From Clostridiales bacterium (GTDB taxonomy: Bacteria; Bacillota; Clostridia; TANB77; CAG-508): DNA of 22,072 nt. Of this stretch, positions 17,092 to 22,072 are shown in pieces. The notes under the pieces are model-generated. The model was not told the origin of the DNA. It saw nothing but the letters and a program-made list of their open reading frames with translations, and made no database searches. The stretch lies in assembly GCA_004553715.1 (NCBI GenBank), contig SFKP01000019.1:1-22072 (forward strand), read 5' to 3'. Positions within the stretch are counted from its first letter, which is position 1. Each line of letters starts with the position of its first letter. Both the position numbers and the translations under genes were made by a program.

Positions 17092-17201
17092 GCTCCATCT
17101 TGCTGTCGGTTGGACATTTTCTTTTCTTAGGATAAAGCACAAAAAGAAAAGTGCAACCAACACGTGGAGCTAATTTAAAAATTGGGGTCTTAACATTAAC
17201 A
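17092..17201 (+). repeat. Hairpin repeat, copy A (degenerate)
   Basis: Positions 17097-17171 match the reverse complement of 21997-22072 at about 72 of 75 positions, and weaker similarity goes on to 17201. The element is an imperfect palindrome: GCTCCA/TGGAGC outside, GTCGGTTG/CAACCGAC in the middle and TTTTCTTTTC/GAAAAGAAAA inside, around a loop of about 14 bases. In this copy two changes to A in the right arm break pairs, so it looks like the older copy. It lies between the divergent uraA and lemA promoters. Confidence 0.85.
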
Positions 17202-17221
17202 AATTATAAATTGAATTATAC

Positions 17222-17251
17222 TTGCATAGATTAAGTAAGATATGCTATAAT
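17222..17251 (+). promoter_or_regulatory. Candidate promoter of lemA
   Basis: TTGCAT, an 18-base spacer and a perfect TATAAT lie 20 bases ahead of the lemA ribosome binding site AAAGGAGG. Confidence 0.65.
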
Positions 17252-17290
17252 CTAATTGTAAATAAATATTAAAAAGGAGGTCTTTTGTAA

Positions 17291-17842
17291 ATGTTAATTG
17301 CTTTAATAATTATTGTTCTTCTTGTTGTTTTTGTAATATCTTTATATAATACATTAGTCCAATTAAGATTAAAAGTAAAAAATGCTTGGAGTCAAATTGA
17401 TGTTCAGTTACAAAGAAGATTTGATTTAATCCCTAATTTATTAGAAACTGTAAAAGGCTATATGAAACACGAAGAAGATGTTTTAACTAAAGTAACAGAG
17501 CTTAGAACTTCATGGGCTAAAGCTTCTACTGTTAGTGAAAAATCAGAATTAAATAATGAACTTTCTGGTGCATTAAAAACTATTATGGCTGTTTCTGAAA
17601 ATTACCCTGATTTAAAAGCTAATCAAAATTTCTCTGAATTACAAGAAGAATTACAAAATACAGAAAATAAAATTGCTTTTTCAAGACAATTTTATAATGA
17701 TACCGTTACAAGATATAATACTAAATTAGAAGTTTTCCCTTCAAATATCATAGCATCTATGTTCCACTTTGAAGCTTCAGAATTCTTTAAAGTAGATAGC
17801 GAAGAAGCAAAGAAAAATGTTAAGATTAGTTTTGATAAATAA
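17291..17842 (+). CDS. lemA: LemA family membrane-anchored protein
   Basis: This 183-residue protein has an N-terminal hydrophobic anchor (about residues 1-20) followed by an all-helical LemA domain. Family motifs are YNTLVQLRLKVKNAWSQIDVQLQRRFDLIPNL and, at the end, FYNDTVTRYNTKLEVFPSNI. The function of LemA is not settled; it is an envelope protein with the bulk outside the membrane. It has its own promoter and terminator and stands alone, without the usual TPM-domain or HtpX neighbours. It contains no CGG trinucleotide at all. Confidence 0.95.
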   Translation: MLIALIIIVLLVVFVISLYNTLVQLRLKVKNAWSQIDVQLQRRFDLIPNLLETVKGYMKHEEDVLTKVTELRTSWAKASTVSEKSELNNELSGALKTIMAVSENYPDLKANQNFSELQEELQNTENKIAFSRQFYNDTVTRYNTKLEVFPSNIIASMFHFEASEFFKVDSEEAKKNVKISFDK

Positions 17843-17876
17843 AAGATATCCTCCAAATTTTATGGAGGATATCTTT
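17842..17876. terminator. Bidirectional terminator shared by lemA and tatD
   Basis: A perfect 14-bp stem (17842-17855 with 17863-17876) and a 7-base loop overlap the last base of the lemA stop and the first bases of the tatD stop codon. The two convergent genes share one terminator. Confidence 0.9.
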
Positions 17877-18654
17877 ATTCTATTTTAAAAATCTTTTTTG
17901 CATTTTCATAAGTTTTATTTGCTACTTCTTCTATTGATAATTCTTTTACTTTTGCTATTTTTTCAGCAACATATTTAACATTCCTTGAATCATTTAAAGT
18001 ACCCCTTAATGGCTCTGGGCTTAAATATGGAGAGTCTGTTTCTATAAGTATTCGGTCCATTGGAACTTCTTTTATTACTGTGTCCGCATTTTTAGCATTT
18101 TTAAAAGTAATCGGTCCTGCAAATGAAATATAAAATCCTAGCTTTAAAGCCTCTTTAATAAGTTCTATATTTTGTGGGCAGCAATGGAAAACTCCTTTAT
18201 TTATACAGTTTATCTTGTTTTTTAAAATATCTATGGTATCTATTATAGCATCTCTTGTATGTATAACAATTGGCAAATTTAAATTATTTGCGATGTCTAT
18301 TTGTTTAATAAAAGCTTGTTTTTGCTTCTTGCTATTTTCTTTGTTCCAATAATAGTCTAATCCAATTTCTCCTATTGCAACTACTTTTTTATTTCTAGCA
18401 ATGTCTATTATTTCATTATAATCTTCATCTTGAATATCTTCTATGTCGTTTGGAGATATTCCACAAATTGCATATATATAGCTATATTTTTCAGCAAGTT
18501 CAATAGCAAGTTTTGAAGATGGTATATCATAACCCGCACAAATAAATTTTGTGACACCTGCAAAATATGTATCTTCAATTAATTTATCTCTTATACTATC
18601 AAATTTTTCATCATTGTAATGTGAATGCGAATCAAAAAACTCTACTCTTTTCAT
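17875..18654 (-). CDS. tatD: TatD family metal-dependent deoxyribonuclease
   Basis: This is a TIM-barrel hydrolase of 259 residues. Metal ligands are visible as His10 and His12 in DSHSHYND, the glutamate in GEIGLDYYW near residue 95, histidines in VIHTRDA and VFHCCP, and the aspartate in ETDSPYLSPEP. The length is normal. A GGAGAG precedes the ATG closely. It follows acpS by 19 bases in the same direction and ends in the terminator shared with lemA. The family acts on DNA or D-amino-acyl substrates, and the cellular role here is unknown. Confidence 0.95.
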   Translation of the reverse strand: MKRVEFFDSHSHYNDEKFDSIRDKLIEDTYFAGVTKFICAGYDIPSSKLAIELAEKYSYIYAICGISPNDIEDIQDEDYNEIIDIARNKKVVAIGEIGLDYYWNKENSKKQKQAFIKQIDIANNLNLPIVIHTRDAIIDTIDILKNKINCINKGVFHCCPQNIELIKEALKLGFYISFAGPITFKNAKNADTVIKEVPMDRILIETDSPYLSPEPLRGTLNDSRNVKYVAEKIAKVKELSIEEVANKTYENAKKIFKIE

Positions 18655-18673
18655 ATCTCTCCATCTATAAGTT

Positions 18674-19049
18674 TTAGTCTGCTTGTACTATAACCATTGC
18701 AATAGCATATTCCTTGCAATGTGAAATGCTTATATTTATACTTTTTAATCCCTTAATTTTAGTATTTAAAAATACTACTTTAGGATTTCCGGTTTTCATC
18801 ATTTACTACTTCTGCATTTTGCCAACTAATATCAAACTTATCATCTAGTAAGGTAGAAACAGCCTTAAATATTGCTTCTTTTGCCGCAAATCTACCTGCA
18901 TAATGATAATACTTCGCAGCCTTTTTGCTTTCGCAATATTTTATTTCATTGGGCGTATAAATTAGTTTTATAAAATTTTCTCCAGATTTTTCTATTGACT
19001 TCTGTATTCTTGATATTTCTATTATATCTGTTCCACATAATGTTCTCAT
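18674..19049 (-). CDS. acpS: Holo-[acyl-carrier-protein] synthase; needs one +1 shift at CGG
   Basis: AcpS transfers 4'-phosphopantetheine to acyl carrier protein. The first frame has CGTDIIEISRI with the metal-binding Asp8 and GRFAAKEAIFKAV with the second metal ligand, and runs to NDEN. A CGG at 18789-18791 would be followed by a stop three codons later. Skipping the C gives GNPKVVFLNTKIKGLKSINISISHCKEYAIAMVI, including the conserved SISH segment needed for the fold and trimer. The joined product is 124 residues, the family length. The ATG follows AAGGAGGG. It lies between the WG-repeat gene and tatD. As an enzyme required for fatty acid synthesis, it argues that the shift works. Confidence 0.93.
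18789..18791 (-). other. CGG +1 recoding site in acpS (Gly87)
   Basis: The frame reads GAA-AAC-CGG-AAA-TCC-TAA and must become GAA-AAC-GGA-AAT-CCT-AAA. The glycine is the G of the family-typical NG-x-P turn. Confidence 0.88.
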
Positions 19050-19069
19050 TTTATTCGCCCTCCTTGATA

Positions 19070-20575
19070 CTATTTGGTATAATACAACCCACTACTGCTT
19101 AAATGCCAGCTACCTAAGAAGTCTATATACAAAGAATTATCTAAATCTACTGACGGTTCTAATACTCTTTTACCTATTTTATCAATACTTCCCCATTTTC
19201 CATTTAATTTAACTGCTGCAAATCCATACTCATTTTGCTCTGTGGCATCTTCATAAATATAGTCTACTACTTGATTTCCTTCTCTATCTAAATATCCATA
19301 TTTTCCATCTTTTTTGCTTAAAAATAAGTTGTTTTTTGTTAGGAAATCTTGTGCTGTTTTTTCTTCAAATTTAAAGTTATAGTATTTGTAATTTTCATTG
19401 TCATATACTCTTATATAGCCTTTTTCTTTATTTATTTCAGAAATAATTCCGATAAATTTTTGTGATAAATTGCTGTCAAACGCTACTGTTTCTAGCTCTG
19501 TTTTATCTGCAACAATAAAGCTTCCATCTTCTACATAATACATATTTAGATATTCAAATGGAATAATAGTTTCTCCATTTAAATTTATAATTCCATATTG
19601 ATTATCTTTTTTTGCAATATAATATATTGAAAATGCATAACTTAAATCTTCAAATTGATTTTCTATTTTTACTTCTCCAGAAATTGATGTAAGTCCATAT
19701 TTACCATCTTTTTTTACAATTACATTTTCACCTTTTATATTTTTAATCTCATCATAAATTGCTACCAAAAATGCTTCATCTTTAGTGTTTATAATCTTCC
19801 AAGCTTCATCATATACAGCAAAATACGAGCTACTATCAATGTATTTTATTTCTTTATATTTTGGTTCTATTATTATGTTTCCACTAGTACTTATTATTCC
19901 TTTTAGTCCTTCTTCATTTTCTATTATGTATTCACTCTTATATCCTTCTTTTAATTCAGAAATGGCTTTGTAATTTGTATCTATTATAACTTGTCCCTTT
20001 AAATTTACTAGTCCAACTTTTCCTTCTAGTTCTATTATAAGGTTTTCTTCTACTCCTTTAAAAGAAGTTATCTTATCGTACTTACAACTAAGGACTTCAT
20101 TTCCTTCTAAATCAATTAGTCCATATTTTCCATTTTTATTTACTTTTAATACTTCGCTTTCATACCATATATTTTGTTTAGAATCATAATTGTCAATTAC
20201 TTCTACCAAATCATAATTTGTAAATAATGGTTCTTTTTTTGAATTCATTGCTTTAGTTTTATACGTTCCTGTTTCTTCATCTATATCATAAGTATATATA
20301 AATATATCTTTACTTGCATCTGGCACTAATATCATTTCATCATAATTTGCCGAAATTACAATATTCCCAGCTTCATCAATAACTCCCCATTTTCCATTTT
20401 GATACATTGAAAAGTATCTTTTGTTTGTAATCTCTTCTTTAGCAGTTTCTGGTTTTAATAAATAAATAAAAGCATAGACAATTAATATTAAAACAATTAC
20501 TGTTAAAAATACCTTTTTGTAATTTAATTTTGGTTCATCATCATATCTCTTTCCTTTTGCTCTGTTTCCTGCCAT
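19070..20575 (-). CDS. WG-repeat protein with one membrane anchor
   Basis: This 501-residue protein has a basic N terminus, one transmembrane segment (about residues 22-41), and an extracellular part built from WG repeats of roughly 40-50 residues. Repeats are recognised by recurring phrases such as NGKWGVIDEAGNIVIS, NGKYGLIDLEGNEVLS and DGKYGYLDREGNQVVD. WG (KWG) repeats are thought to form beta structures for binding, but no function is known for this protein. I chose the ATG at 20573-20575 because GGAGGA precedes it; a TTG six bases earlier is less likely. It is cotranscribed with the upstream pyrophosphorylase gene, 15 bases away, and with acpS. Confidence 0.88.
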   Translation of the reverse strand: MAGNRAKGKRYDDEPKLNYKKVFLTVIVLILIVYAFIYLLKPETAKEEITNKRYFSMYQNGKWGVIDEAGNIVISANYDEMILVPDASKDIFIYTYDIDEETGTYKTKAMNSKKEPLFTNYDLVEVIDNYDSKQNIWYESEVLKVNKNGKYGLIDLEGNEVLSCKYDKITSFKGVEENLIIELEGKVGLVNLKGQVIIDTNYKAISELKEGYKSEYIIENEEGLKGIISTSGNIIIEPKYKEIKYIDSSSYFAVYDEAWKIINTKDEAFLVAIYDEIKNIKGENVIVKKDGKYGLTSISGEVKIENQFEDLSYAFSIYYIAKKDNQYGIINLNGETIIPFEYLNMYYVEDGSFIVADKTELETVAFDSNLSQKFIGIISEINKEKGYIRVYDNENYKYYNFKFEEKTAQDFLTKNNLFLSKKDGKYGYLDREGNQVVDYIYEDATEQNEYGFAAVKLNGKWGSIDKIGKRVLEPSVDLDNSLYIDFLGSWHLSSSGLYYTK

Positions 20576-20590
20576 AAACAATTCCTCCTT

Positions 20591-21859
20591 TTATTTTTTT
20601 ATATTTTTGTTTTTTATATTATTCATATAATTTTCATATAAGGCTTTTGCAGTTTTAGGACTATCTATTCCTTCAGCATTTTTTATTGGTGCAAAACACT
20701 CTTCACGTTTTCCTCTTAACACTAAAATATTGTCAAACAAGGTAAACGCATCAAATATAAATCTCTCGAATTTATAACAATTCGGTTCTGTTGGTCTTAC
20801 TAAAATACCATTTTCATCTAAATAAGTAATTTTTTTGTATGCTACATGATATTCTAGGTTTTTAGTTGATGCTTTTTCTAATGCTTCTATATTAAATAGA
20901 TTACACATGATATGAGCTTCTCCAAAAACCAATTCTCCTTTTTCATTTACCTCTTCTGCTAATTTTTTTGGCATTTCTGTGTATTCTATAACCTTTACTT
21001 TTCCATTTTGTTTGCAAAATACACCAACATTCTCATGGGGAGCATTTTTCAAAACCGTTCTTGTTGCAATCATTTCTTTATTTTTTATTGCTGCTCCTAA
21101 TAGCATAGTATCTACTAATTGTAATAAAATATTATCAACTGCTCCAATAAATACCCATTCTATTTTTTTTCGTTTCATCTCATCAATAATACCTTGCTTT
21201 GCCATTGAACTAAAAATTTCGCCATTACCATTAGAACAAGTCTTTATTTTATAATCCTCACCAATTACAATTTTCCCATTTTTATCTATAACTAAAGTGG
21301 AATTTTGTTTGAAAAATTTAACATGTGTTTTTGGATATCCAAAATATTTATTTTTCTCGAAAAACTTTACTGTTTCTTCGTTATTATCTTCACTAGTCAT
21401 TATATAGCAATCAATATAAACTCCGTACTTTTTCTTTGCTTTTCTTAATTTGTCTATTAATAATTCAAACAGGTATTTCCCGTTTTCTTCTATATCTATT
21501 TTAAAAGTTCCTTTTGGTCCATCATGGCCTAGCCTAGAGCCTTGCCCTCCTGCCATTATTGCAACACAAAATTTGCCATTTGTAATTGCTGTTTTTCCTA
21601 TTTGCAAATATTCGTTTATTTCTTGTATTGATAAATCGTCTGGATTTATTGCTTTTATTTTCTCTATATTTTCAAAATTGCTTGAATAATCTGTTTTTGT
21701 CTTATCATATAGAAAATTAATTTCTTTAAAATCTATATTTAAAATTTGTTCTGCTAAAATCTCTTTTTTGTTCTCATTTAGCTTTTCCATAATAGGAATG
21801 ATTGTTTCTTGGTGGTTGTTTTTAAGTATTTTAACAGCTTGTTCATACTCTTTTTCCAT
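20591..21859 (-). CDS. UDPGP-family UTP:sugar-1-phosphate uridylyltransferase (UAP1-like)
   Basis: This 422-residue enzyme belongs to the eukaryotic-type UDPGP family, probably making UDP-GlcNAc or UDP-GalNAc from UTP and the sugar 1-phosphate. The nucleotide-binding loop VAIMAGGQGSRLGHDGPKG is at about residues 99-117. Other family segments are YIMTSEDNNEETVKFFE, KFFKQNSTLVIDKNGKI, SNGNGEIFSSMA, and WVFIGAVDNILLQLVD. UDP-glucose as product cannot be excluded. The ATG at 21857-21859 with GGAAG six bases upstream is preferred over an ATG 36 bases earlier. It heads the operon UAP-WG-acpS-tatD. UDP-GlcNAc would feed the peptidoglycan pathway encoded at the other end of the window. Confidence 0.88.
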   Translation of the reverse strand: MEKEYEQAVKILKNNHQETIIPIMEKLNENKKEILAEQILNIDFKEINFLYDKTKTDYSSNFENIEKIKAINPDDLSIQEINEYLQIGKTAITNGKFCVAIMAGGQGSRLGHDGPKGTFKIDIEENGKYLFELLIDKLRKAKKKYGVYIDCYIMTSEDNNEETVKFFEKNKYFGYPKTHVKFFKQNSTLVIDKNGKIVIGEDYKIKTCSNGNGEIFSSMAKQGIIDEMKRKKIEWVFIGAVDNILLQLVDTMLLGAAIKNKEMIATRTVLKNAPHENVGVFCKQNGKVKVIEYTEMPKKLAEEVNEKGELVFGEAHIMCNLFNIEALEKASTKNLEYHVAYKKITYLDENGILVRPTEPNCYKFERFIFDAFTLFDNILVLRGKREECFAPIKNAEGIDSPKTAKALYENYMNNIKNKNIKK

Positions 21860-21907
21860 ATGTCTTCCTTTCAATTCTTTAAGCTTAAATTTCATCTTTT
21901 CTTACAT

Positions 21908-21936
21908 AATATAACATTTTTTTTGCATTTTGTCTA
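21908..21936 (-). promoter_or_regulatory. Candidate promoter of the UAP-WG-acpS-tatD operon
   Basis: TAGACA (one mismatch from consensus), a 17-base spacer and TATATT predict a start near 21901. Repeat copy B begins about 27 bases upstream. Confidence 0.55.
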
Positions 21937-21962
21937 CTAATTATTTGCAAGTTGTTTTGTTT

Positions 21963-22072
21963 ATCGTTAATGCTCAGACCAAAATTTTCAAATTAGTAGC
22001 TCCACGTGTCGGTTGCACTTTTCTTTTCGTGCTTTAGCCTAAGAAAAGAAAATGTCCAACCGACAGCAAGAT
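21963..22072 (-). repeat. Hairpin repeat, copy B (well paired, cut by the window end)
   Basis: This is the reverse complement of copy A. The outer arm GCTCCA is at 21999-22004; its partner would fall just past 22072, so the element is incomplete here. The inner pairing GTCGGTTG/CAACCGAC and GAAAAGAAAA/TTTTCTTTTC is intact, unlike in copy A, so this looks like the younger copy. Similarity to copy A outside the hairpin extends to a conserved CATTAAC near 21965-21971. Confidence 0.85.

Noticed and set aside
17092..22072. Composite transposon bounded by the inverted repeats
   Set aside because: The five genes between are housekeeping or envelope genes. There is no transposase or recombinase, and the repeats are imperfect hairpins of different age.

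Overview
The window is strongly AT-rich and gene-dense. It carries a division and cell-wall (dcw) type cluster with spoVD-, murE-, mraY-, ftsW/spoVE- and murG-like genes, together with tsaE-tsaB-rimI, a LonB-type protease, a WG-repeat protein and a eukaryotic-type UDP-sugar pyrophosphorylase. MurE carries a DN-x-R motif that fits meso-diaminopimelate addition. This points to a low-GC Gram-positive bacterium (Bacillota), most likely an uncultured Clostridia member. No phage, CRISPR array or intact insertion sequence is visible.

Layout. Positions 1-10409 are read mainly on the minus strand: SpoVD-type PBP, a small rubredoxin, MurE, MraY, FtsW/SpoVE, MurG, RNase III, an Elp3-like radical SAM protein and a YitT-family membrane protein, with tRNA-Gly(UCC) at the upstream end. 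murD and murF are absent from their usual places. Positions 10488-15451 are read on the plus strand: tsaE-tsaB-rimI-lonB as a tightly overlapping operon, then rluA behind its own, probably leaderless, promoter. Next come uraA (minus, with a leader terminator), lemA (plus) and a minus-strand set of UDP-sugar pyrophosphorylase, WG-repeat protein, AcpS and TatD. Two copies of a hairpin-forming repeat of about 110 bp lie in inverted orientation at 17092-17201 and 21963-22072.

Central observation. Six conserved genes (ftsW, tsaB, rimI, lonB, rluA, acpS) are broken in the standard reading frame, and in all seven breaks (tsaB has two) the cause is the same. The frame reaches a CGG codon, and the family sequence continues only if the C is skipped and the overlapping GGA or GGT is read as glycine. 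Reading every other gene by eye, I found no in-frame CGG anywhere. About 39 further CGG trinucleotides on coding strands are all out of frame, and about 20 of those are an ordinary codon ending in C followed by a normal glycine codon. So the window contains no CGG read as arginine: each is a +1 shift (equivalently a CGGN quadruplet) yielding glycine, often at a conserved glycine. This looks like genome-wide recoding of an unassigned or starved CGG codon rather than pseudogenes or random sequencing errors. If true, FtsW, AcpS, TsaB (t6A synthesis) and other core proteins depend on it.
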